DNA of 64,000 bases from Chondrilla cf. caribensis (GCA_964020155.1 OZ026566.1:419501-483500); one strand, 5' to 3'; positions 1 to 34,265 are shown, counted from the stretch's first letter. The notes: generated by a model not told the origin, from the sequence alone. Made by a program: numbers and translations.

Positions 1-294
1 CATATGTACACAGATCACTCAGAGCTGCATACCTGTAAGCCACTGTAGCACTGAACACCTGGTAAGGTAGCCACATGGCTAGTAACTCTCATCATAGATA
101 AATCCCCAATCCCGTGAGCTATAGGAGATGATTGTACTCTCGTGTTCAGCCCACAGCATGACAGCTCTGCTAGCTCACAAGGGGTATGCACTTGTATACA
201 ATTGTGATTTATGTGCTTGTATGTACATATTTGTTGTGTGCATTGCATGTACTGTGTATATGTGAACAAGTATTCTACCGTTGGTGTTGACCAG

Positions 295-8809
<8,515 letters not shown>

Positions 8810-9492
8810 ACAACAGGACACCACTCACCTACGTAGATATTAACTCTACTGCAAATCAACTGGTGTCATCATCTACTTATCGTTATGATGTATTCACAAA
8901 CAACACAGTATATACAGTAGACTAGTCATATTGCATGTACTGTACAGCATGTGCAGTGATGTATCATACAGTATGTACATGCATTTATTTGGTGTGTATG
9001 TGTACACTGTGTGTGTTGCCCTCTGCTTATACAAACATGATGTCCTTGAGTGTATGAGTATCTAATACTTTCCCATTGTTCTCAAGTGCTGTAATGAGAG
9101 GATGATGTTGAATGGTATGCTGTAATGAGTCTGAATGGTGTTTACTTAGGGCACTGGGCGGGGTTGTGGGTGTGTTAGTTTCCTATGAATAATATTGCCC
9201 TTACTAGGTATACTCACAATGAACAGATTCCAGTGTTCAGGTGTTTGCTAGGGCTAAGCCCCCTTTGTGGCTTTGGGTGGAGTTATGTGCTGTTAGCCAT
9301 CTATGAATAATATTAATGTTATTATTTCCTGACTTGTGCATGGGGTATGGATGGGTGTTCAGGTGGTTGCTAGGGTGCAACCCAAGTGAGCATGGTGTTG
9401 CCAGGGTGTCACCTGAGGGGGAGGAGTTTAACCTGCTGTATTTCCATATTTGGATCCCTGTTCACCTTCCAGACAGTGTGGTGGTGGAGAAG
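8810..9492. other. Intergenic, channel gene to receptor gene A
   Basis: No ORF or RNA recognised. It holds an imperfect tandem duplication of about 120 bp: GTGTTCAGGTG followed by TTGCTAGGG occurs near 9230 and again near 9355, and CTATGAATAATATT occurs near 9183 and 9301. Confidence 0.6.
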
Positions 9493-11498
9493 ATGTTGGT
9501 GTTAGCTCTTGTGTTGGCTCTTCCTCTTTCTACCTTTGGACATGATATCAATGACATTCCCAGTAAGTTGTGGGTGTAGTGTGGACATTGAATGTCATTG
9601 GACAGTGACCCCATATAATCTATACTGTTCTGTGAATTGAACCAGAATATACTTTCAAGTATTGTTCACAAGTATTGTCAATATCACTTGTGTGTGCAAG
9701 TTAAGTGTATTTTACTTTTATGTGTTTCTAATACATTTATTCTACTTTGGAGATAGTCTCTTGGACCTGACAGTGCTACAGTAATGCTAGCATACAGACT
9801 GCTTATTTATTTCATTAATCTATTTCACTTTACAGAGAGTCTTCTGCATCTGACAGTGACAGCAACTGGTGATGGTGATGGGTTCATAACAACCTGGATG
9901 GTACCCGAGGGAGCTCCAGAGTTCAGATACTTCTATCTGTATATCACTTCCTTGGAGTCAACCACTCATTGGGTTCAAATATATGTACGGCTATCTGATG
10001 CACCTCTGACCAAGATAGGCAACACTTACACTTTTACATTCTCAGGATTTCTAGCTCTTAATGATTATAATTCATACACAAATGTCTATGGAAACAGGAG
10101 GAAAGTTAATGTTGGTGGACCCCATCTAATCAATGTAGTTGGATATACCAACTCATATTATAGTCAATACTGGTTCTCGGATGATGCGATCTTTGACCCA
10201 AATGGTAAATCCATAGTGCACAGTATCTGCTGAGTCCTTCACATGTGAGATATGGTATGTTTGCTTTACTCCACAGTTGGGTCCACTGCTGCATTTGAGC
10301 TGAGTGTCACTCTATATGGCAATCCTTGTGTGAGTGTGTTACACTGTATTGAAGGATATGTACATGTACTGTATATGTTACAATTGTGGTTTTTCTCCAA
10401 AACAGGCTCATGCTTATGGCTTTTACTTGGCAAGAGAGCTAACAACTGTTATACGTTCACTTGCTGTGGGTTTTGTACGCAGACGAGGAACCATATCACC
10501 ATTCGAGTTCACATGCCACAAGGAGCATGCTGTATTCAGAGGTACCATACGGGTCTGGGGGAATGAGGCCTTCTATTATCGTAAACTGCTTCATCAGTGG
10601 TTGAATACATCACTCGATAGTGGAGGACGAAAGTTGCATGTCAACTATGAAGATGATAGTTATTATTATTATAATTATGATTTTGAAACCTTTACAGTTT
10701 TTCTCTCTGAAGGATCATGTGGATTTAACATATCCTCTATTTATGATCCTTTTTGTGGACCTATGGAGACCATGAACACTAATGCACCCACAACTGTTAC
10801 TATGACAACCAATACTGCCATCTCAACTAACACCTCGACTAACCCTACTGCAAAAGCCACTGATCCGCCCACCCATGCAGGGACAGAGAGCAACGTCACA
10901 CCCTCCAGCAATCCCCAATCCACCACTCTGCAATCCGATGGTAGCAGCGCTGTCCTCCACGTCACTATGGCTGTGGCCTGCATTGCTATAGTCCTCTCAA
11001 TGATAGTCGTTGTTGGTCTTGTCTCGTACATTGTTGTCTTGAAGAGGAAGAAGTACAACAGTAAACAAGAAAGGTGAAGTCTACACAGCACACTCTGTAT
11101 GGTGTGGGGTTATGCTGTGTGTCTAGTACACAGTGTGTGTGTGTGTGTGTGTCAGTGTTGTGTGTACTCAGTAGGAACTGAGTCTCCACCATGTATGTAT
11201 GTTGTGTATGTGAGCGTATGTTTGTGTACTCTATGTCTCTTTGTGACCTTTGGAACCATACTGTCTGTTCTGAATGATTTTGTACTGACAATTGTGTAGT
11301 ATTGTGAAGTAAAATGAAGTACAATAGGTCTGGCACCACAAGACTACCTCACTCTCATTTGTACATTCTTATGCTGCCTTCCACAGGTCAATGTTCACAA
11401 CAGAGTCTCCTCTGTATGCTAATAACCGTCTCTCAGAAAACCCTTGTTTGGAGGAAGAAACTGCTTTAGATGACAAGAATGAAGACACTCTTTACTAG
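9493..11498 (+). CDS. Type I membrane protein of a three-member local family (paralogue A)
   Basis: Exons 9493-9562, 9836-10204, 10277-10329, 10406-11073, 11387-11498 give 423 residues in frame. A signal peptide (MLVLALVLALPLSTFG) is followed by an FN3-like domain (roughly residues 25-145: FITTWMVPEGAPEF...Y) and then a second domain with cysteines, FRGTI and CGF. A Thr/Ser/Pro-rich stalk and one membrane helix (about residues 345-370, rich in V, I and L, followed by LKRKK) come next. The cytoplasmic tail of about 50 residues contains SPLYANNR and many acidic residues. The family is not recognised. The domain order resembles cell-surface adhesion or immune-type receptors, but function is unknown. 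The same exon layout and intron phases occur in the two genes at 12177-13641 and 14921-17066, which supports the model. Confidence 0.8.
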
Positions 11499-12073
11499 AA
11501 CTGTAGCACTAACATTAGCTTAGCTAGAGTATAGGTCATCCTTGGACTAGCCACAGGTCTGTAGGCTACACAGCATCACTAGTAACTGTAGATGTGTTCC
11601 ATTAGTACTGCCAGTATTAGGACTTGCAGATAAAAAATATTATCCACATTGGCAATGTGAGTACACTCAGTTTATGAATGATATAGGAATTTTGTATACT
11701 GAGAAATGTATCAATTTCGAATCGTTTGGTAATCAAATTAATCTTGCATTGTGAAATACATGAATGCCTCAATCAAACAACGTACCCCATCACATGCTGT
11801 CATCACACACCAAATGCCATGCAATATGTTATATACACACTGTTCCTATTTACAAAGCCTAATACAATGAAATAGCTATAAATGTTGCACACACTACAGA
11901 GCTGTACACGTGAGGTTCCAATGGGAGCTGTGTACACTTTACATACACACATCGGCATAGAGCTCTTCTTGGTTTCTCTGTGGTGAGGTCTTCTCATCAA
12001 CCTGGTAGGTGTTGGTATCTTTGAGGGTTACCATTAGCGAGGCCAATTCTCTACACAAATTTTAACGGCAAAT

Positions 12074-12108
<35 letters not shown>

Positions 12109-12176
12109 ATGCCTGCATGCACATGTGTAAGCATGAACGCAAAATAAACAATTGAAATCATAAACAAACCACTCAC
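11499..12176. other. Convergent 3' region between paralogues A and B
   Basis: Mostly AT-rich non-coding sequence with a (GT)n tract at 12078-12105. The last coding exon of paralogue B (minus) should lie here, with an acceptor near 11998. Spliced in the phase set by the donor at 12177/12176 it gives an unusual Cys-containing tail. A different frame of the same stretch would read EELYADVCM then a stop. I could not decide between them. Confidence 0.5.
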
Positions 12177-13051
12177 TCTTGTTCCTTTCTCTTCTTTCCA
12201 ATGCAAACACAAACAAGAGAAGTAAACAAGACACTAACAACAACCAAAAGTAGGCCAAGGGCAATACAGCCAAGGATGAGACCTATGTTAGGTTCCCCAG
12301 ATACCACTGCCGTACCAGCTGCAGTGGCACATGTGTTAGTATTGGCACTTGTAGTCACAGAGCAGTCTGGAGCATCTGGTGAAGATAGTTCCAGCCCACA
12401 AGATGACTGACTAACATAGTAGTGTCTACCACTGATCACTATCAGGCTCTGTCCACTAGCCAGCCACTCCCTGAGAGCATCAATGCACAGTGGAGCACTG
12501 TTTCCTGCTGTGAAGATGGTGCCTCTGAACCTTAGGACCTGGTCCTCGCAGACATAGGACCCCTCCATTCTCCCTAATTCCTCTAGGTAAGTTAGAACTC
12601 GTGAGCGAATTACATGCTCAAGCTCAGAGATGATACTGGTTGACCTAATTTGATTCTATTGTAATAGAGAGAGAGGTATTATACTAAGGCTGTATCAGGA
12701 TTACTGAAACACACATACTGGTGCTGTACAAGTAATATACAAACTCACATACTGGTACTGAAGAAGTATTATTGAAACACAGATACTGGTATTGCATACG
12801 AGATAATATTGAAACATACATACTTCATGGGGGCATGTCACAGGAGAGAACACATTAATAATACACTAAGAAAAATAATAACTATACACCAATATTAAAA
12901 TATATAAATAAACATTACACTACACACAATGTACAGTTTATACCATACGCTTGGTACAGTAATCCTATATCTGTATTATTGCTTACATGAGCAAATTCAC
13001 AGTTCAGTCCAGGGAGGGATATTTCCAATGCAAAAGATGCTGACGATTGAG

Positions 13052-13145
<94 letters not shown>

Positions 13146-13641
13146 GTGCGCGCGTGTGGGTGTATGGCAGGAAATAGAAATCACCATGTATATGACTACA
13201 CAAGCACGTCTATACCAAATAACACTCTTACTATGCCCTGCAACGTGCTTGATATACGTATACTGTACCAGGTGCACAACACGCCTCACTCCAGACATAC
13301 AGACCACACAGCACTCTTACTACCTATCTGTGGATTGACAGCTACTTCATTGGAGTACCAGGTCATTGGAGATGCGTATCCGCGAACCAAGAATAGCAGA
13401 GAATCATACAACCTATCGGCAAACAGCCTGTCCTTGCGGAATGGATATGTATAATTGGTCCCTACTTTCTGCAGACTGGGATCAGTTAGAGAAACATAGT
13501 ATGAGCTGGAGGAGTGATCAAAGCGAACTTGGGAGTATTCGATGTAGAAATAGCTGAATGACGGAGCATCGGCCGGTGCAGTCCAGAAAACAGTCATGTG
13601 AGTTCCGTTGTCTGAGGTAATTTGCATGTCATTGAGCCTCC
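12177..13641 (-). CDS. Type I membrane protein, paralogue B (5' exon and tail unresolved)
   Basis: Minus-strand exons 13324-13641 (FN3-like domain, MTVFWTAPADAPSFSYFYI), 12987-13051 (SASFALEISLPGLNCEF) and 12177 to about 12644 (second domain with RFRGTIFTAG and SSCGLELS; short stalk; membrane helix NIGLILGCIALGLLLVVVSV; then KKRKEQE). The FN3 exon begins with the same phase as in the other two paralogues. The signal-peptide exon is not found with confidence; a hydrophobic ATG-led stretch near 13700-13780 is a candidate. The junction between the two C-terminal exons is uncertain because several acceptors fit, and 12644 is only one of them. Family and role are unknown, as for the paralogue at 9493-11498. 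Confidence 0.68.
13051..13160. repeat. (GT)n microsatellite forming a 3' splice site on the minus strand
   Basis: A GT tract of about 110 bp. Read on the minus strand it is (CA)n ending in CACACACAG, which is the acceptor of the exon starting at 13051. Confidence 0.93.
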
Positions 13642-14857
13642 CTACATGGAATGACGCAGATCTCAAGGATAACAGGCAGTTTCTCAGGCAATTCTATGAT
13701 AATGTTACATGCACAATCCCTGAGAACCAGTACCACAGTTCAAAGAATGTAGCAAACTTCACAGTAACAAGGCAGTGCATTGCATTGATATTGGGCTATT
13801 TCTGTGTGGAACTATAACCGACAACTATTTCAGCTGGAGAATGGGGGCAAGCCAGCCAGCAAGAAATCTGAAGTGTAGGATGTTGGCCTTGGGTTATGTG
13901 GGGAGGTGGAGAGCAGGTAAGTGTGTTCTCATCAAACATGAAGTTCTGGAGAATTGGATTGGATAACTTATTTATACAGAGGAAGCCTTTAACCAATGGC
14001 TACTATTCTAGGCACCCTGGGACAATACAATATGAGCAGAGACTGCAATAGAAACAGTGCAAAAATTAAGGAGCTCCTCATCCACCTACACAAGATTAAG
14101 GAGCTCCCACCCACCCACCTACACTCTTACAGAATTTGAAAAACTTCAAAATGACAACTTCATAAAGTGGTCTGGTCGAGCTAAGCTAGGCCACCTGATC
14201 ACCACCACGCAGCTCAGTAACTGTTTCCTTCAAACACACATCTCCAACTAACCCCCCGGAGGTGGTGGTAAAACGTTGTCTATCCTTTAACTTAGTCTAT
14301 CGAAGTAAAGCAATCCTCGCTAATATCGCCTTTCTCTCAAGTTACTCACCAAGGGCGCTGCTTTGTCCCCAGCTGGAGCTCCACAAGAAGGAAGAACATA
14401 CAAACGCCACAACTACGGAGGGATTCATTTTTTGTCGCCCTATCGTGTAGTCGCGAATTAGCAATATCCACCTCCGTGTAACTCACGCTGTATTTCAACC
14501 ACCCCTTGGACAGTCGGGAACTCGACGGACTGTATTACCCTCGGTCTGGAACCATAGGTCTATGCTGGAACGGACCCCGTATACGGCCATAGGGGGCAGG
14601 TACGTATACGCAACGTCTACTTGATAATGATATTAAAATTAATGATTATCATAAATCCGACATGACCACAGTGTACATGCTACATAAATTTAATGATAGC
14701 TCACAGAATGGTAAGTACATAGCATAGTCTAGTACAAAAATTTTCTAATTCTGAGTCACTAACAGAAGATGATGGTAAATTTGTGTTTGCCTGCCCCTTG
14801 GGTGGACTTGGTGGAATTTGAGCTCAGCATCTATTCAGTGCTTGGAGATACATGTTG

Positions 14858-14918
<61 letters not shown>

Positions 14919-14920
14919 AT
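13642..14920. other. Region between paralogues B and C
   Basis: It should hold the promoter and first exon of paralogue B (minus) and the 3' end of paralogue C. A (CA)n tract runs 14862-14914. A short two-copy direct repeat AAGGAGCTCC...ACCTACAC lies at 14068-14130. No other gene is seen. Confidence 0.5.
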
Positions 14921-16439
14921 TTAGTTATCCATCTCCATGTACACCTCATCGGTTTGTTCCACCTTTGCTACTGGAGGCTGTGCTGGCAGTGGATGGGTCG
15001 TTGGAGGCTGTGCTGGCGGTGGATGGGTCGGTGGAGGCTGTGCTGGCGGTGGTGGTCGGACAACAATGGAAGTGTCCCCATAGCTAGGATTGAGTGTGAG
15101 AGAGAAATCAGCTGGACTACTGCTGGCTACTTGTGATTGTTTCAGGTTGTATGACCCTGGTGTCTTGTCACTGGAACCGAGAGAACACCTTGATCTAATC
15201 AAGAACGATCTGATGTAATATCAAAACCATACCTTTTACTCTCCTTTCTACTCTGATAGCAGCAAAACACAAGGCTTGTGATGGTGACAGCGAGTACAAC
15301 AACCACAAGACCAAGAGCAACAGAACTGATTATGAGAGCTACAGTTACATTGCTGGTTGTTGTCATCTCTGGACAGTCTATAGACTCTAATGCTGCTGGT
15401 TCCAATCCAAAAGATAATTCCTGAACTGGATAACGTACTCCATTCAAAGTGAGATACCGTTTTTCTGCATTCACCCACATTCTCAGGGTATCTCTATAGC
15501 CATCTGCACTCCCCTCCACTACAAATATAGTACCACGAACTAGTATTGAGTCCCCATGGCAACCGTAAGAGACTTCGAGATAACCTTCTTGCTGGAAAGA
15601 GAGGGTTTCAGATCGAAGAACAGTTGTCAACTCTGTATGTATTGACCAGATTGAAATCCTTTCCTGTGAGATAGAAACTGGTGTTAACTGAACAACAATG
15701 GACATCAATTTTGTGACATATTTCACTAAACTCACTGAAAACACGAGACAGTTGACACCGGAAGGGAGATGGAGGGTGAGCTGGAATGATGCTGATGTTT
15801 GCTCTGAAATATTCAGTGTGAAGAAGAGTGACTAGAAACTCAATCTAAAAACACATGCTATGCAAAAACAAAGAGATACAATGTCTTGGTGTGGCGAGGT
15901 CATCATGTTTGGTACAGTGAATATTAGTTATTGCAGTGCTCTGCAAGGGATCATCTCAGAAAACCACTTCTGGGCGCAATGGATGCAGTGCGGGAAGATT
16001 TCTCGGTAAAGAATGACAAAGACAAAGCAGCAGCTCTAATTTTATCAATTCCCTGTAGGAACTATCATACATTGTCTATCAATAACTCCATGTGGACAGC
16101 CAGGTTATGTTAAATTTATCTCTGTATAGTGGACACGCTATCTAGCGAACTATTAACAATTTTGTTATGTAGTCTGTAGTGTTATAACATGTGTTTGTAC
16201 ATAGAGTGCTGCATGGGACCATGTGAGGTCCTAGTACCTTCTTTGGTATGGTGCACTCAATAATATTTTTACTTATGTAACAAGATTAGTAACAATTAAG
16301 TTTGTACCACGTGTGGACTAAGTGAGATATTTTGAGGTATACAGCAATGTGTATAAGAAACACTACACATACACGCGCGCACACATACACGCACGCGCGC
16401 ACGCACACACACACACACACATGTACACGCACATGCACA

Positions 16440-16508
<69 letters not shown>

Positions 16509-17066
16509 ACACACACATACACACACACACGTGGACTTACTAACAGCAATATTGTGCATAATATCAGCGTGGCGTGAACGTACCTGGTAAAGTCTTGTTA
16601 TAAACCAAAGCTGTAGAATACCGCGTGTTTCTACCGTCATATCCATACACATACACCAACAAGGGTCCCAAGGAGCGCGTATGCAGTATTATCTGTTTGG
16701 AAAGGGGGTAGGAGTACGTATCTCCATCCAACGCCAGGTTACTGTCCGATGAATACACATATTGGGTGGAACCGCTGTGGTCGTACATGATCTGGTTGTA
16801 TCGGATACGAAAATAACTAAAGGACGGCCTGTCGGCTGGCTCCTTCCAGGATATGGTGAGGTGAGTGCTATTTTCGTGAAGGATGGTAGTTTTCGATAGT
16901 GTTTCTGGAAAGATGGAGCGAGGGACCATAAAGAACACGATCACCAAGCACACGTAATACAGGCTGTTCGGATTTGGACTGACTGACTTGGAGGCAATTC
17001 CTGTCCGATACTGCTAGTCGTGCTACAGACGACTGCGATTGTAAAGACCAACACACAGCGATCCAT
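14921..17066 (-). CDS. Type I membrane protein, paralogue C, with proline-rich and tyrosine-motif tail
   Basis: Minus-strand exons 16988-17066, 16584-16904, 15736-15803, 15233-15663, 14921-15194 sum to 1173 nt, 390 residues. The start gives a clear signal peptide (MDRCVLVFTIAVVCSTTSS); the first donor, GTCAGT, is weak but gives the phase shared with paralogue A. An FN3-like domain (HLTISWKEPADRPSFSYFRI) is followed by a second domain with LVRGTIFVV and FGLEP. The membrane helix (VALIISSVALGLVVVVLAV) ends in CCYQSRKESK. The cytoplasmic tail of about 95 residues holds three PPxxPPAQPP-type repeats and ends DEVYMEMDN. YMEM fits the YxxM motif bound by PI3-kinase p85 SH2 domains, and the proline repeats could bind SH3 or WW domains (inference). 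The family is unknown. Confidence 0.8.
14985..15055 (-). repeat. Coding 27-bp minisatellite (proline-rich tail of paralogue C)
   Basis: Three imperfect copies of a unit containing GGAGGCTGTGCTGGC and GGTGGATGGGTCG on the plus strand. On the coding strand they specify repeated PPAQPP/THP segments, so copy-number change would lengthen or shorten the cytoplasmic tail in frame. Confidence 0.85.
16370..16532. repeat. (CA)n microsatellite with CG interruptions
   Basis: A CA tract of about 160 bp mixed with GCGC and TACA variants. It lies in the intron between the FN3 exon and the next exon of paralogue C. Confidence 0.95.
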
Positions 17067-17685
17067 CGTCCCTGTTCACACGCTCAGCACCCGACAAAAC
17101 TATTATAGACTACAGCTTATTTGGTGAAGTTTGCACGCACTATCTTGCCTTATTTGGAGACAGACTATCACAATCATTGTAGTTTATGCGTCCTTGTTAC
17201 TTTATTAATCGTATTAAATTCTCACGGCTGTCACAGAAAACGTGAAGGAAACGCAATCTGCTCTTGATTAATTAACTGCAATCCAATGCAATCCAATAGC
17301 TGTTGGTCTAGCTAGCTTTGCACAGCACAGAACCTCGCAATCAAAACACCCTTGGACTAGTTGAATTCCTATCGAGAGCCCTGGAGCTATGGAATGTAAT
17401 ATCCTTTGTGCTATCAGTCCAATTGGGTGTCCTTTAATGGTAATTATTGTAACTGATCTGACTGAACTGCTCATTTATACTCGGTGGGTCACTGTGATGA
17501 TTGATGATTAGAATTTACACTGCATGGGTCATGTTAACCATTTGGTTGCACTACTGGTCACCCTGTACACAAACAACACACAAACATGTACATGGTCAAC
17601 AATCAGTCAAGTCAAGTCAAATGTGTCAAGTCAAGTCAAATGACTTGCTTGATCTCTGTGTTTTTAGACTGTTTCCAAATATTTA
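17067..17685. other. Intergenic, upstream of paralogue C
   Basis: Presumed promoter side of paralogue C. A short direct repeat GTCAAGTCAAGTCAAATG occurs near 17607-17642. No gene recognised. Confidence 0.4.
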
Positions 17686-17790
17686 ACCTTCAGTGGTTCA
17701 AAACAGTGGAACAGATTGCCACTGGAAGTGAGCGAACTGGGCCATCAAGCCTTCAGAAACAACCTTAAATGTCATATTGCGTTAGTGCTT
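17686..17790 (+). pseudogene. Relic of a non-LTR retrotransposon reverse transcriptase C-terminus
   Basis: One frame reads WNRLPLEVSELGHQAF then RNNLK. This matches the conserved tail of many LINE-like reverse-transcriptase ORFs (W-N-x-LP...V...F...L). The reading frame is open only for this short stretch and nothing upstream continues the RT, so this is a 5'-truncated, decayed insert. It is called from the motif alone. Confidence 0.55.
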
Positions 17791-18065
17791 CAACTGCACA
17801 GTGATGTTTACATACACATTCATTACTATGGTCATCTTTTCTTAATTTTATTTTCTATTTTGTATTTATTAATTAGCAAGATACATTATCTATGCATGTT
17901 TCTTTCAATATAATTTTTTTCAGTTGTTATATTTTATTAATTGATAAGATAAAATATAAATGTAATGTATGTTAATAATAATAACAAGAATATTATTATA
18001 ATGTAATGAATATACATGGTTATGCACTAACATGAACATACACAGTTGCATGATTACATGCAGGT

Positions 18066-18097
<32 letters not shown>

Positions 18098-18432
18098 GTG
18101 AGTATTTATTTTGTATTCATTTTATCTTGTGTATGTGTTTGCAAGATTCTCCTTCGTACCAGCCTTATGGTGCTGTGGAGGTGTTCTGTTCAAAATTGTT
18201 TGAACTGAACTGAAGTGAGCTGATGTAATGGCAGGGAGTGCAGGAAAATAAATCATAACTTTAGTTGAAGTTCCCGCCACGGTTGTTCACGCATGCTCAG
18301 TGTTGCGGTGAAGTTAATGATATTCATAGTGCCTACCAAGAAGACTTAACAAAATGGAGGACGAGGGATTTTCACGATAATACTCAAGCGGGAAAGCTGG
18401 CTAATTACTCTCAAGAACCGCACCTTTCGGGA
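17791..18432. other. Upstream region and 5' UTR of striatin
   Basis: AT-rich sequence with a short (CA)n tract at 18070-18098. An ATG at 18354 opens an 8-codon upstream ORF that stops before the striatin start. From about 18260 the sequence is less AT-rich and probably includes the promoter and 5' UTR. Confidence 0.45.
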
Positions 18433-25138
<6,706 letters not shown>

Positions 25139-25669
25139 TACTAGCTATTAATAATATTATTTCAACATTAATATTATTATTGTAATTATTGCCACTTAGC
25201 ACAACTTTGTTGGTTACCACTTTTTGGTGATTATGTAAAAGATTCAAGTAGGATAGGCACAATTGGTGTAACTATAGACTCATTATAATAAATTATTTCT
25301 ACTGTACTAACACCACATAGCTTTTGCTTAGGGACCATCTTAAAGAGGAGTTTCCTGTAATCACTGTCACTTTTCATAATAACTCCTGACCCCTCCCACT
25401 GTATCATTTTAAGCCAAAATACCAAATTTATTGATTTTGCACACGTTCAAATCATACAAATTAATTAATTAATAATATATAATGTTATAAATAATAATTT
25501 TATTATATGAATGCATGTGAGTGTATTTTTCATATTGCTTAGATTGTAAACAATATTCAATTTATAGTATAACAAAATAGTGAATTACAATGACTTGATA
25601 CATTGTATCTATTCATTTATATTCTCAGTTCTAGCTATAGTCAATATGTTGTGAAAGTTGTGCTTGGAG
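25139..25669. other. AT-rich intergenic, 3' of striatin
   Basis: Contains many TAATATTATT-type stretches. No gene or clear element is seen. Confidence 0.5.
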
Positions 25670-26333
25670 AATATGTTGAGGTTTATTAGGACTATTTTTA
25701 CACAACGTAAATGTAGTTTTGTCAAACAATAATTATACATACATGTTCTGCAATCCTCAGTGCATTCTATATAGGGGATCGAGACAGGTCAACCACTGAG
25801 GATAAGGATTGCAGAACATGTACGGGCAGTAAAGAATGGAGATGTAAAGAATGCAAATACAGTACACGAAGATGTGATGAACCACAAGATCAACTGGAGG
25901 GGAGCAGAACTGATTGACAGAGAAATGGCAGTGAAAGAAAGAAGAATCAAGGAAAGTAAACATACAAGAAGAAACAGGACCTACAGTCTGGACTTAGGGT
26001 ATCCTCTGAGTCCAGTGTGGGATTCCCTAATTGGACATCTCTAGGTACAATGATTCAAATCACCATCATCTCATTTGTCAATCTGATTGACCAGTGAATA
26101 ATCATTGTACCTCAGCCTATCAGTCTTAACTCGCTTTAAACCGAGTTCGACTCGGGTTCGACCTGCTTTACGGCATCCATGTGAAAACGGCATTAATCAG
26201 TGTGCATTTTAGTTATTTGTGCCCAATGAACCCTGAGAAGCACGGTGAAACGTTGCACTGAGTAATTATTGTTTGACAAAACTACATTTACGGTGCATGT
26301 GTAAAAATAGTCCTAATAAACCTCAACATATAG
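25670..26333. mobile_element. Penelope-like retroelement relic with inverted terminal repeats
   Basis: Outer arms of about 65 bp match in inverted orientation: 25670-25733 begins AATATGTTGAGGTTTATTAG, and 26264-26332 is its near-perfect reverse complement (6-7 extra bases, ATGCACC, in the right arm). Between them a plus-strand reading (about 25775-26044) gives ETGQPLRIRIAEHVRA, then HEDVMNHKINWRGAEL and REMAVKERRIKESKH, ending in a stop. This is the pattern of the GIY-YIG endonuclease C-terminus of Penelope-like elements. YIG occurs just upstream but one base out of frame, so the ORF is broken. Only the 3' end of an element survives. An alternative is a TIR element that captured this sequence. 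Confidence 0.65.
26043..26112. other. Hairpin-capable inverted repeat inside the retroelement relic
   Basis: AGGTACAATGATT at 26043-26055 is matched exactly in reverse complement by AATCATTGTACCT at about 26100-26112. A second imperfect dyad, ACATGTTCTGCAATCC, pairs 25741-25760 with about 25795-25820. Confidence 0.7.
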
Positions 26334-26520
26334 CGTCAATATGTAATGTTAATACGCTTTATCATCATAAATAATAATTAGTATCATTTTGCAGTACACT
26401 ACATGAACACATGTTGTAACAGTAGATTTACACCACTAGCAAAGTGAGACCAACAATAATTATAATAGTTGATGAAAAGCTTGCAAAGCCAATAAAATGA
26501 AGAATCCTACAGTCATCACA

Positions 26521-31177
<4,657 letters not shown>

Positions 31178-31588
31178 TTTCTCTCTTTCTCAACTACTCA
31201 GTCAATGGTACCATAGATCTTCAACTACAACACAGGTCTGGATTCAAGTTGCATTTACGCGATACAATCTGAACTCAGACTTGGTCCGACTCCCGCCACC
31301 TCGGCGGGTGAAGGCAGTCTCGCCACCACAATGAAAGCACACAGAATGCTTTATTCCCAGCAAAAATCTTCTTATCATTGTACTTTATCGAATATAAGCA
31401 TAATGTTGGGGATTTGGCTGAAGTATTGGGTTTAGTTCTGAGATGAAACAAACTATTTGACCGCAAATAGCTGTTTGACTCCACCCGCAGATGCCAAATA
31501 TAGTAACTCGGTCACATGCGCTACCAATTTCCGTACGCACTTGTGAGGAGAATTACTGGCTACCAAATTGGTCGTGAACTAGACCAGA
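31178..31588. promoter_or_regulatory. Divergent intergenic region MEMO1/Rab1
   Basis: 411 bp separate the two ATGs, with both genes transcribed outward. It presumably carries both promoters. No TATA motif is evident near either start. Confidence 0.5.

Positions 31589-34265
<2,677 letters not shown>

Noticed and set aside
13796..13996. Minus-strand ORF containing MFDENTLTC as first exon of paralogue B
   Set aside because: No signal peptide and no donor giving the needed phase into the FN3 exon.
16564..16953. GTG-initiated start MCLVIVFF for paralogue C
   Set aside because: It is not an ATG, and an upstream ATG exon (16988-17066) gives a better signal peptide and the intron phase shared by the paralogues.
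26230..26265. Hammerhead-ribozyme-like stretch CTGAGAAGCACGGTGAAACG near the retroelement arm
   Set aside because: The core CTGATGA is not present and no proper stem II can be formed. Left as a search suggestion only.
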